A DNA stretch of 64,000 nt, from assembly GCA_937992175.1 (NCBI GenBank), contig CALKLF010000008.1, positions 16,175 to 80,174 of the forward strand. Direction: 5' to 3'. Below are positions 7,464-15,308 of the stretch, in pieces. The DNA is from an uncultured Fimbriimonadales bacterium. GTDB taxonomy: Bacteria; Armatimonadota; Fimbriimonadia; Fimbriimonadales; GBS-DC. The stretch's first letter is position 1. Each line of letters begins with the position of its first letter. The notes below the pieces were generated by a model, which was not told the origin of the DNA, did no database searches, and saw only the letters and a program-made list of their open reading frames with translations. The position numbers and the translations under genes are program-made.

Positions 7464-7490
7464 CGCCTACCTGTTCAGAACAGGTAGGCG
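7464..7490. terminator. Perfect 13-bp palindrome with 1-base loop
   Basis: CGCCTACCTGTTC (7464-7476) and GAACAGGTAGGCG (7478-7490) flank a single A. On the minus strand it is followed by CGTTTCTTTGTTTCG, so it can act as an intrinsic terminator for the tRNA transcript coming from the right. Its near-perfect symmetry also fits a protein-binding or recombination site at the element edge. The stretch 7410-7703 contains no gene that I can support. Confidence 0.5.
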
Positions 7491-7597
7491 AGGTGCTGTA
7501 GCAGGGTGCGCTGCCACAGCGCGAGAGAGTATACACCCTCTTTCGCGAAACTCCTGCAAGCCCCCTGCGAGAAGCCCCTCTGACACCATTCGGGTTT

Positions 7598-7620
7598 CCC
7601 TGTTTTCCTGAAAAACAGGG
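7598..7620. other. 9-bp hairpin downstream of the tRNA pair
   Basis: CCCTGTTTT (7598-7606) pairs with AAAACAGGG (7612-7620). It lies about 85 bases past the 3' end of tRNA-Arg on the minus strand. It may help processing or termination of the tRNA precursor. Confidence 0.4.
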
Positions 7621-7703
7621 GCACGAGAGACCCCCAGACTCGTGTTGGGTTCGGGGTGGCGAAAGGGAGCGTGTGAGGCGCGATTCAGGTTCACGGAAAT
7701 AAC

Positions 7704-7780
7704 TGGCGCGCCCGGAGGGATTCGAACCCCCGACCCCCAGATCCGAAGTCTGGTGCTCTCGTCCGCTGAGCTACGGGCGC
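7704..7780 (-). tRNA. tRNA-Arg (anticodon TCG)
   Basis: Read on the minus strand, the acceptor stem GCGCCCG/CGGGCGC, D arm, anticodon stem CCAGA/TCTGG with loop CTTCGGA and T arm GGTTCGAATCC all pair. Anticodon TCG reads CGA. CCA is encoded at 7706-7704. It is co-transcribed with tRNA-Pro from the promoter at 7874-7901. Confidence 0.95.
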
Positions 7781-7786
7781 AGGACA

Positions 7787-7864
7787 TGGTCGGGGCGCCC
7801 GGACTCGAACCGGGGACCTCTACCACCCCATGGTAGCGCGCTAACCATACTGCGCCACGCCCCG
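7787..7864 (-). tRNA. tRNA-Pro (anticodon GGG)
   Basis: The acceptor stem CGGGGCG/CGCCCCG, anticodon stem CTACC/GGTAG with loop ATGGGGT and T arm GGTTCGAGTCC pair on the minus strand. Anticodon GGG reads CCC/CCU. CCA is encoded at 7789-7787. Only six bases separate it from tRNA-Arg. Confidence 0.95.
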
Positions 7865-7873
7865 ACAGGCTGT

Positions 7874-7901
7874 ATTATACCCCAAACGCAAGAGAATGCA
7901 A
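7874..7901 (-). promoter_or_regulatory. Promoter of the tRNA-Pro/tRNA-Arg operon
   Basis: On the minus strand TTGCAT (7901-7896) and TATAAT (7879-7874) are 16 bp apart, and the tRNA begins 9 bases after the -10. Confidence 0.8.
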
Positions 7902-7923
7902 GCAGGGTGTGCGGCGAGGCGGC

Positions 7924-9690
7924 TCAGGGTGCCTCGGGCGTCACCTGTACCTTGATCTCTTTGCCCTCGCGGATAACGGTGAACTCCACAGGCTTGCCTG
8001 CCTCCATCTTCTCATAGAGGCTGGTAAGCTCCTCGATGCTCTTCACACGCTGCCCCATCGCTGCGACGATCCGATCACCTGGACGGAGTCCCGCTTTTTC
8101 GGCAGGCGAGCCGGGCGCGACGCCATCCAGCAGCACGCCCTCTTGCTCCGAGTAGGCAGGGATTAACCCGATGCGCACGCGGAACCCGCGCCGCGCGCCC
8201 TGCTCCGCCGCCGGCGCCTGCGGGCGCGTGAACTGCAGCCGCTCAGGACGATTCGTGATGTCGTACACCACACGCTCCGCCAGCGCGACAATCTGCGCCT
8301 GCCCCTCGTAGTTGATTTTGTCCCAAGTGTCTGACGGACGATGGTAGTCGGGGTGCATGCCCGTGAAGAAGAACAGGATGGGGATGCCCGCCCGCATAAA
8401 CGGCATATGGTCGCTGCCGCCTGACGCGGACTGGCTCAGTTGCAAGTTCAGGTTCTCCGTGTTCGCCGCCTTGAGGATGCTCTCCCACTCGGCGGTCGTG
8501 CCTACGCCGCTGATGGAGACACGATTGTTCGTCATGCGCCCCACCATATCGAAGTTCAGCATGGCGACGATGTTCTCGCGGGGGACGGTCGGGTTCTGCA
8601 CGAAGTGCGCCGCGCCCAGCAAGCCTTCCTCCTCGGCGGAGAAGGCAATCACCAGCACGCTGCGCTTGAGCCGCTCGCGATTCTGAGCCAGCAGGCGCGC
8701 CAGCTCCATGATCGCCGCCGTGCCCGAGGCGTTGTCGTCCGCGCCGTAGTGGATGTCGCCAGGTTCGGGCGCAAGCGAGCCGACCTCGCCAAAGCCCAGG
8801 TGGTCGTAGTGGGCGCCAATCACGATGACCTCGCTGCGCAGTTTCGGGTCACTGCCGGGAATGAAGCCGATCACATTCCGCGCCACACCACGATTCGGCT
8901 CCAGCGACGCCGCCATCTCCACGCTGGCGTTGAGGTTTGCGCTCACCGGCAAGCCCTTCTCGTTGATGCGCTTGATCGCCTGCGCGACGGTCATCCCCAG
9001 CGGCTGCAACAGCCGGTCGCCCACCGACGCCTGCACATTCAAAATCGCGACATTCGTCGCGGGCGCACGTCCGCGCATTCCCACCGGCATCAGGCGATCG
9101 TTCTCGGGTTGGTTCACCAAAATCACGCCCACCGCGCCTTTCTGGATGGCGGTTTGCACTTTCTGTGGAATGCGCGACGCTCGCTGGATGTCCGAACTGA
9201 CGCCCTCGAAGCTGGGCGCGCCGCGCAGGATTACGGCAATCTTACCGGAGACATCCACATTCTCGTAATCATCGTAGCCTGCGTTCGGTTGCGAAATGCC
9301 GAACCCCACAAACACCAGCTCGCCCTCCACCTTCGTGTTGCTGGTCATATTCAAAGGGCGAATCGACTCTGCAGGAGCCTCCCACACGCTGCCGCGCTTG
9401 AGCTTGAGGTAGTTCTCGTTGCCCGGCTTGAAACCGAGCGTCAGTTCCCAATCCTGAAAATAGCCGTTCGTACCCTTCGGCTCCAGCCCTGATTGCTCGA
9501 ACACGCGAGCGATATAGTCCGCCGCTTTGTACGCGCCTGGCGCAATCGCAAAGCGCCCCTCCAGTTCTGGCGAGGCAAGATACTTCACATGCGCCTGCAG
9601 ATTGCTCACCGAGACGCTGGAACGATTCGCGAACGCCAATAGAAATAGCAGCCCAACGCCTGCGAGTAGACTCAGCCTTCTCATTATCAT
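7924..9690 (-). CDS. Secreted M28 family peptidase with PA and PDZ domains
   Basis: A 588-residue protein from the ATG at 9690 (an ATG at 9684 is also possible). After a signal peptide (MRRLSLLAGVGLLFLLAFA) come a PA-type domain, then the M28 zinc site: GAHYDHLG, YGADDNASGTAA, the EEEGLLGA catalytic Glu, NFDMVGR and the final GGSDHMPF. A C-terminal PDZ domain (SPAEKAGLRPGDRIV) probably guides substrates or partners. It would be an exported aminopeptidase with two zinc ions. A longer frame starts at 9747, but a GGTACAAT box at 9712-9707 lies inside that extension, so the shorter start is preferred. The gene follows mfd on the same strand. Confidence 0.9.
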   Translation of the reverse strand: MIMRRLSLLAGVGLLFLLAFANRSSVSVSNLQAHVKYLASPELEGRFAIAPGAYKAADYIARVFEQSGLEPKGTNGYFQDWELTLGFKPGNENYLKLKRGSVWEAPAESIRPLNMTSNTKVEGELVFVGFGISQPNAGYDDYENVDVSGKIAVILRGAPSFEGVSSDIQRASRIPQKVQTAIQKGAVGVILVNQPENDRLMPVGMRGRAPATNVAILNVQASVGDRLLQPLGMTVAQAIKRINEKGLPVSANLNASVEMAASLEPNRGVARNVIGFIPGSDPKLRSEVIVIGAHYDHLGFGEVGSLAPEPGDIHYGADDNASGTAAIMELARLLAQNRERLKRSVLVIAFSAEEEGLLGAAHFVQNPTVPRENIVAMLNFDMVGRMTNNRVSISGVGTTAEWESILKAANTENLNLQLSQSASGGSDHMPFMRAGIPILFFFTGMHPDYHRPSDTWDKINYEGQAQIVALAERVVYDITNRPERLQFTRPQAPAAEQGARRGFRVRIGLIPAYSEQEGVLLDGVAPGSPAEKAGLRPGDRIVAAMGQRVKSIEELTSLYEKMEAGKPVEFTVIREGKEIKVQVTPEAP

Positions 9691-9706
9691 AGCCCTCGCT
9701 ATGGGA

Positions 9707-9712
9707 ATTGTA
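9707..9712 (-). promoter_or_regulatory. -10 box of the M28 peptidase gene
   Basis: GGTACAATTCCC on the minus strand, 16 bases before the start at 9690. This predicts a leader of about 10 bases. No clear -35 is seen. Confidence 0.5.
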
Positions 9713-9808
9713 CCCCACTTTCTCATAGACTCAAAACAGCGTGTCATGTTCTGCTATCAGCCGCGCCACAAGCGGGGTGAACACACCGTCAGTGAGCAGA
9801 CAAAGGGG

Positions 9809-12700
9809 CTAACCCGCATCTACAATCGATTTCAGCTCAGCCAGTACGGTCATCAGCGTCTCCAGCGGGTGGTCGCCCAACGGCGTGGTAATCTCGTCAG
9901 GTTGGGTGCGCGTGCCGGGAATCGCTTTTTGCAGCGCGAGTTGCCAACGCGCCTTGAGTTTGCGGTCGGGCTTGAACTTCAGCACGAGGTGTTTGCCGTC
10001 GACGCCGATGCTCTGCACGCCCAGCGCGTGGGCGAGGATGCGCTGCTCCATCAGCCGAATGAGGTGCCTCACGGGCGCGGGCAGCTCGCCGTAGCGGTCG
10101 CGCAGCTCGCGCACCAGCGATTTGAGTTCCTCGCGCGTGCGGCTGCCCGCGATGCGCTTGTAGTAGCCCAGCCGCTGCGCCACATCCGCGATGTAATCGT
10201 GCGGAATGAAGGCGTCTACGGGCAGCTTGCTCGCGTCGGGCAGATCCTCTTGCACGGGGGCTTCCAGATCCCAGCTGGTTTCGCCCTTGCGCAGGCGGCG
10301 GATGGCGTCGCGCAGCATCGCCTGATACAGCTCCAGCCCCACCGAACGCATCGCGCCGTGCTGCTCCTCGCCCAGCAGGTTGCCCGCGCCGCGTATCTCC
10401 AAATCACGCAACGCCAGCGCAAAGCCCGAACCTAAGTGCGAGAACTCCTTGAGCGCCTGCAGCCGCTCCTCCGCCTTCTCCCCCAGTCGTCCCGCCTTAA
10501 ACAGAAAGTAAGCATACGCCTGCCTATCCGAACGCCCCACACGCCCACGCAACTGATACAACTGCCCCATGCCAAACCGCTCCGCCCCCTCCACAATCAG
10601 CGTGTTCACATTCGGCATATCTAACCCATTCTCAATAATCGTGGTGCTGACCAGCACATCGTATTCGTGATTGTAAAACGCCAGAATGATATCTTCCATC
10701 TCGCGGGCGGGCATTTGCCCATGTGCGACGGCGATGCGGGCATGCGGAACCAGTTTTTGCAGCCGCTCGGCGACATGCGTGATGCCCTGAATGCGCGGCA
10801 CGACATAGAACACCTGCCCGCTGCGCTGCAGCTCGCGGAGAATCGCCTCGCGCGCCATCCAGTCAGTGTAGGGCGCAACCACTGTGCGGATGGGCAGCCT
10901 GCCTGGCGGCGGGTCGGTAATCATGCTCATGTCGCGGATTTCGGTCAGCGCCATATACAGCGTGCGCGGAATCGGCGTCGCGCTCATCGACAGTACATCG
11001 ACTGTACCGCGCAGTTTCTTGAACCGCTCTTTTTGCATCACGCCGAACCGCTGCTCCTCGTCGATAATCACCAAGCCGAGATTTTTGAACTGCACATCGT
11101 CCGAAAGCAGGCGGTGCGTGCCGATGACCATATCGATCGCGCCCGTTTTCAGTCCGTGCAGGATGCGTTTCTGCTCGGCGGGGCTAATCAGGCGGCTCAG
11201 CAGCGCGACCTGCGCTCCGAACGGCTCGAAACGCTCCCTGAAAGTTTGATAGTGCTGATAGGCTAAAATCGTGGTGGGGCACAGCAGGGCGACCTGCCGT
11301 TCCGCCAAGATTGCCTTGAACGCCGCGCGAATCGCCACCTCCGTCTTGCCGAACCCCACATCACCTATTAACAGCCTGTCCATCGGGTGCGGCGACTCCA
11401 AGTCGGCTTTCACTTCCTGGATGGCGCGGAGTTGCCCCTCGGTCTCGATGTACGGAAACATCGCCTCCATCTCGGCTTGCCACGGGGTGTCCTCGCCGTA
11501 GGGGGGGCGGGTGGCTTTCTCGCGCAGGGCGTAGATACGCACCAGTTCCTCCGCCACCTCTTTGGCTTTCTGGCGGGCTTTGGCGACCGTGCGCGCCCAC
11601 GCCGTGCTGCTTAGGCGTTTGATTTCGGGCGGTTTATCGTCGGGCGCGATGTATTTCTGGATGCGGTCTAACTGGTCAACGGGCACGAAGATGCGGTCGG
11701 GGTGGGCGTACTCGATGAGGAGGTACTCGCGTTTGACGCCCTCGCGCTCTAAGGTGGTCAGCCCCCTGAACACGCCCACGCCGTGATAGATATGCACTAC
11801 ATAGTCGCCTGGCTGCAAGTCCATAATGGAGGTGATGGGCACGCCTTCGTTGAAGCGTCGGGGGGGCAGGCGCAGGCGTCGGTTTTCGAACAGCTCGGCG
11901 TCGGTGATGAGAACGAACTTCTGGGCGTCCCACACGAAGCCGCCGCCGAGGTTGCCATGGTGGATAATGACGCCTTCACCCCCTGACTGACCGTGCGAAT
12001 GGGGCGCGGGGAGACCCTCACCCCCTGACTGACCGTGCGAATGGGGCGCGGGGAGACCCTCACGACCGTGCGAATGGGGCGCGGGGAGACCCTCACGACC
12101 GTGCGAATGGGGCGCGGGGAGACCCTCACCCCCTGACCCCCTCTCCCACAGCGTGGGAGAGGGGGAACTCGCTGCGGCGCATGTGGAACTCTCGGCGGCG
12201 TGCATGGAACTCTCGGCAGAGTGCGTGGAACTCTCCGCAGAGTGCGTGGAACTCTCCGCAAGGCGCGTGGACATCCCTGCGCCGCGCGGCGACTCCCCCT
12301 CTCCCACGCCGTGGGAGAGGGGGCTGGGGGGTGAGGGCAACGAGGCGCGCGGCTCGCCCTGCGGAGGCAGTACGCCCCCCACGCCGTGGGAGAGGGGGCT
12401 GGGGGGTGAGGGCAACTCCAACATTTCCAACGCCTTTTTCACCTGCGTCGGTCTATCAGTGGCGATGACAATCGTGTAGCCCGCCTTATGCCAGTTGGCG
12501 ATGCGTTGCCAGATGTCCGCGCCGCTGGAGACCGTGCGCAGGGAGCGTGTCCCAGGCGTGAACTCCTGCAGCGCGCATGGTGCGACGGCATTCCTGCCGT
12601 CGCCCTGCGGGGGGTTGGCATTCCTGCCGTCGCTCGGCGTAGCGTCGGCGTCCCGCCGAAGGGTCTCTGGCGTTGTCGCAGACTGGGCTGGGTTGTGCAT
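9809..12700 (-). CDS. mfd: Transcription-repair coupling factor Mfd, N-terminally shortened
   Basis: A 963-residue protein whose C-terminal 700 residues are clearly Mfd. They contain the CarD-like RNA-polymerase-interaction domain (PGDYVVHIYHGVGVF), then the SF2 translocase with GDVGFGKTE, DEEQRFG, SATPIPRTL and QLRGRVGRSD motifs, and the TRCF C-terminal domain. Usual Mfd is about 1150 residues. Here the UvrB-like and UvrA-recruiting N-terminal domains are missing: only about 35 residues (ADIWQRIANW-HKAGYTIVIA) of the region before the CarD-like domain remain. The first 50 residues derive from DGRNA-type repeats. Residues 96-243 are a repeat insertion. A GGTATACT box sits just upstream of ATG 12700, so the short form looks expressed. 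Translocation and polymerase displacement may remain, but UvrA recruitment should be lost. Confidence 0.93.
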   Translation of the reverse strand: MHNPAQSATTPETLRRDADATPSDGRNANPPQGDGRNAVAPCALQEFTPGTRSLRTVSSGADIWQRIANWHKAGYTIVIATDRPTQVKKALEMLELPSPPSPLSHGVGGVLPPQGEPRASLPSPPSPLSHGVGEGESPRGAGMSTRLAESSTHSAESSTHSAESSMHAAESSTCAAASSPSPTLWERGSGGEGLPAPHSHGREGLPAPHSHGREGLPAPHSHGQSGGEGLPAPHSHGQSGGEGVIIHHGNLGGGFVWDAQKFVLITDAELFENRRLRLPPRRFNEGVPITSIMDLQPGDYVVHIYHGVGVFRGLTTLEREGVKREYLLIEYAHPDRIFVPVDQLDRIQKYIAPDDKPPEIKRLSSTAWARTVAKARQKAKEVAEELVRIYALREKATRPPYGEDTPWQAEMEAMFPYIETEGQLRAIQEVKADLESPHPMDRLLIGDVGFGKTEVAIRAAFKAILAERQVALLCPTTILAYQHYQTFRERFEPFGAQVALLSRLISPAEQKRILHGLKTGAIDMVIGTHRLLSDDVQFKNLGLVIIDEEQRFGVMQKERFKKLRGTVDVLSMSATPIPRTLYMALTEIRDMSMITDPPPGRLPIRTVVAPYTDWMAREAILRELQRSGQVFYVVPRIQGITHVAERLQKLVPHARIAVAHGQMPAREMEDIILAFYNHEYDVLVSTTIIENGLDMPNVNTLIVEGAERFGMGQLYQLRGRVGRSDRQAYAYFLFKAGRLGEKAEERLQALKEFSHLGSGFALALRDLEIRGAGNLLGEEQHGAMRSVGLELYQAMLRDAIRRLRKGETSWDLEAPVQEDLPDASKLPVDAFIPHDYIADVAQRLGYYKRIAGSRTREELKSLVRELRDRYGELPAPVRHLIRLMEQRILAHALGVQSIGVDGKHLVLKFKPDRKLKARWQLALQKAIPGTRTQPDEITTPLGDHPLETLMTVLAELKSIVDAG
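11972..12415. repeat. Composite repeat inserted in frame in mfd (family A plus tandem units)
   Basis: This 444-bp block codes for residues 96-243 of Mfd without breaking the frame. On the right are two family A palindromes (CCCTCTCCCACGCCGTGGG). In the middle are about five tandem units of 21 bases (GTGGAACTCTCCGCAGAGTGC-like) that give AESSTHS repeats. On the left are four tandem units containing CGTGCGAATGGGGCGCGGGG that give GLPAPHSHG repeats. The flanks align with the conserved Mfd sequence on both sides. Confidence 0.85.
12585..12665. repeat. Short GC-rich repeats forming the mfd 5' end
   Basis: The units GGCATTCCTGCCGTCG appear twice, followed by GTAGCGTCGGCGTCCCGCCGA, which is half of the family C palindrome seen at 15236, 21694 and 39346. 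They encode the DGRNA-type residues at the start of the shortened Mfd. Confidence 0.6.
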
Positions 12701-12717
12701 GGTGCAAAAGCAATATG

Positions 12718-12723
12718 AGTATA
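12718..12723 (-). promoter_or_regulatory. -10 box of the shortened mfd
   Basis: GGTATACT on the minus strand, 17 bases before ATG 12700. It supports transcription of the short gene in its present form. Confidence 0.45.
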
Positions 12724-12784
12724 CCTATGTTTCAGGCAGCAGAACACAGAGCTTGCGTTCTCACGCAATCACAAGCCTGCTCTT

Positions 12785-12947
12785 CCACTGTATCACCAGT
12801 TCATGATGGAAGATTTCTACCACTATCTGTACAATCTGTCGCGGTCAGGCGTCGCAAGGCGCAGCAGCATAGTCTCCGCGTGGGTTCCGAGCGGATATTT
12901 GCGCAGAGTGATTGCGGCAGGTTCTCGTCAAGCTTGATTCTCATCAT
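12785..12947 (-). pseudogene. Decayed DUF5615 PIN-like toxin gene
   Basis: The minus strand begins with MRIKLDENLPQSL, the typical DUF5615 start. It then passes through a one-base shift into YPLGTHAE-TMLLRLATPDRD, which resembles the late DUF5615 segment, and then through a second shift into VEIFHHELVIQW. The central part of the domain, with its catalytic acidic residues, is missing. It is a deletion remnant with two frameshifts. Confidence 0.5.
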
Positions 12948-13187
12948 TTGTTGACAGGTAAAGGCGGCAACCGACGCATTCAGCAACGCGCACAGATAGT
13001 ATGACTCATCCTTATCGTCAGTCTGGTAGTAAAAGCTGGCGTTGTTCAAAATGATTCCCTTGAAGAGTTCAGGTTTCTCCCGCAAGTGAGCGGATCGGTG
13101 CAATCGCGCCGATTCGGTTTGCAGCCTTTCTATGTCGATTAAGAAGCGCATGGTGGCATCGGTGGGCATCACTGTGAATCCAGCCAC
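12948..13187 (-). other. Unrecognised fragment fused in frame to the DUF5615 remnant
   Basis: An open frame of about 80 residues from 13187 reads directly into the toxin remnant. It contains FYYQTDDKDESYYLCALLN-ASV, which faintly recalls the YYLxAxLNS segment in specificity regions of type IIG restriction/methyltransferase proteins. It is too short to be a whole domain. It may be debris from a former defence locus. Confidence 0.3.
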
Positions 13188-13621
13188 GCACGCAACAAGT
13201 GCGGATTGATGCGTTGCCCCTGAGTCGCGAAGTAGCGATTCGTTGTGAGTACCCCTACGATGTGTCCCTCGTTGCCTACCTTCACCACGACTTTTGGTGG
13301 GTCGGTGGCATACTTGTTGAAGGCGGAAGTGGAACTGTATTTACTCCCATACTTGCTGTGGGGATTGAAAAGTCCGTCGGACTTATAGGGGCTGCCCGCG
13401 TCATACCTGTTGCCGAGCGCGTTGGAACCGCTCCGAGCGATTCTACCGAGATTTTCGCCATCTGCGCCAATCACATAGGCGTCGAGGCGCTCCAGCTCTT
13501 CAAAGTCGCGGAACAGGGCGCGTTGACGAGCCTCGATATCGGGCACAAGGATTTGATGAGCAGCCGAGCCGAGACCGAAAGTCATGGCTATCGTCGCCAA
13601 TGCGAGCCATTGATTTCGCAT
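13169..13621 (-). CDS. Secreted protein of unknown function
   Basis: A 150-residue protein with a signal peptide (MRNQWLALATIAMTFGLGSAA) and a good ribosome-binding site (AGGAGG, 7 bases before the ATG). After residue 50 it shows a pattern that I recall from uncharacterised exported bacterial proteins: DGENLGRI, then NPHSKYGSKYSSTSAFNKYA, then PPKVVVKVGNEG, VGVLTTN and NPHLLRAWL. The SKYGS/SSxSxFN segment looks like a short surface or ligand loop. No enzymatic motif is visible. It overlaps the fragment downstream by 19 bases. Confidence 0.75.
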   Translation of the reverse strand: MRNQWLALATIAMTFGLGSAAHQILVPDIEARQRALFRDFEELERLDAYVIGADGENLGRIARSGSNALGNRYDAGSPYKSDGLFNPHSKYGSKYSSTSAFNKYATDPPKVVVKVGNEGHIVGVLTTNRYFATQGQRINPHLLRAWLDSQ

Positions 13622-13721
13622 CGCAGTTCCTCCTGGATGGAAAGCACTCTCTGTTCTTGGAGAGGCTTCCCTAAAAATATACCATCACCCAAGCTGTGAC
13701 TTACCGATTCAGAGCAGGCGA

Positions 13722-13806
13722 GATTCCTCTCGCTTCGCTCGGAATGACAAGTTCGTTTTCGCAAAACCGTTCTGTCATTCCGAGCGAAGCGAGGAGTCTC
13801 GCCTGC
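13722..13806. repeat. Dispersed palindromic repeat, family B
   Basis: GATTCCTCTCGCTTCGCTCGG-type left arm and TCATTCCGAGCGAAGCGAG right arm, with a variable centre. Related copies lie at 20590-20684, 37044-37126 (inside copA), 39467-39533 and, as a half, 46001-46035. The rest of 13622-13971 has no gene that I can support. Confidence 0.85.
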
Positions 13807-13971
13807 TTCATGCCGTGTTCCAGTGGCGTTGTCGCAGGAAGCGCTTATTGCAGCGACAGTTGCACATACAAGGGATCAAGCGGAGTGTGGCTTTCTACCC
13901 GCTCTTCGAGAGCAGAACTTCGCAGGAATCGGGGGAACACGGATGTATTAAGAAAGGCAAGGAGGTATTTT

Positions 13972-14943
<972 letters not shown>

Positions 14944-14956
14944 GCAGAAGGAGGCG

Positions 14957-15163
14957 ATGATGAAGGCGGAAGTACCATCCTGGTTGGCTGTGGCACTGAT
15001 TGTGCTGGCAATCGCGCTCGTTGGGGGCTGGCTTTTCTATTCAACCAGTCAGCCTGCTAACAACACCGTAATCCAGAAAGACTACGGCGACGAGTCGAAC
15101 CCGTTCGGCAATCAGCCGCCGCCGCAAGGTGCACGCCCTGGCGCAGGCGCAAGCGGGCCGTGA
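14957..15163 (+). CDS. Small single-helix membrane protein, partner of DUF1559 gene
   Basis: A 68-residue protein: a short start (MMKAEVPSW), one transmembrane helix (LAVALIVLAIALVGGWLFY) and an outside tail rich in Gly, Pro and Gln. A strong site (GAAGGAGG) precedes ATG 14957. It begins 13 bases after the DUF1559 stop, so the two form an operon. A degraded pair of the same order lies at 1930-2546, which supports a functional link. The function is unknown. Confidence 0.7.
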   Translation: MMKAEVPSWLAVALIVLAIALVGGWLFYSTSQPANNTVIQKDYGDESNPFGNQPPPQGARPGAGASGP

Positions 15164-15235
15164 ACGAAACGGCTCCTCGCTGTGCTTGGAAAGGCAACGG
15201 TTGCTATACCAATAGGGGTTTCAAGGACACAGTTC

Positions 15236-15297
15236 GTCGGCGGGGGCACCGACACTACGCACGCGCTCGTAGCGTCGGCGTCTCCGCCGACGATTCG
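15236..15297. repeat. Dispersed palindromic repeat, family C
   Basis: CGTCGGCGGGGGCACCGAC on the left pairs with GTCGGCGTCTCCGCCGACG on the right around CTACGCACGCGCTCGTAG. Other copies lie at 21694-21754 and 39346-39402, with a half copy at 12637-12660. It sits between the convergent small membrane gene and rny. Confidence 0.8.
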
Positions 15298-15308
15298 ACT
15301 GCCCGAAC

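Larger units (their letters stand above)
2998..7490. mobile_element. Small integrative element at tRNA-Val
   Basis: All genes between tRNA-Val and tRNA-Arg lie on the plus strand: integrase, unknown protein, small protein, primase-polymerase with ATPase domain, and a terminase-small-subunit-like HTH protein. This set is typical of self-replicating integrative elements or phage satellites. The intergenic gaps contain several perfect inverted repeats (4891-4930, 4942-4960, 6934-6984, 7464-7490). No capsid, portal, large terminase or conjugation gene is present. I could not find a convincing direct copy of the tRNA 3' end at the right side, so the right border is a guess. Confidence 0.7.

Noticed and set aside
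8440..9492. Open frame of 350 codons on the plus strand
   Set aside because: Antisense of the M28 peptidase gene, with no motif and no start signal.
11981..12140. CRISPR-like tandem repeats
   Set aside because: Units of about 29-42 bases with no unique spacers, read in frame inside mfd. No cas genes are present.
13696..13971. Extended start of the first DUF1559 protein
   Set aside because: The extension crosses a family B repeat and would place the prepilin leader inside the protein. The ribosome-binding site fits ATG 13972.
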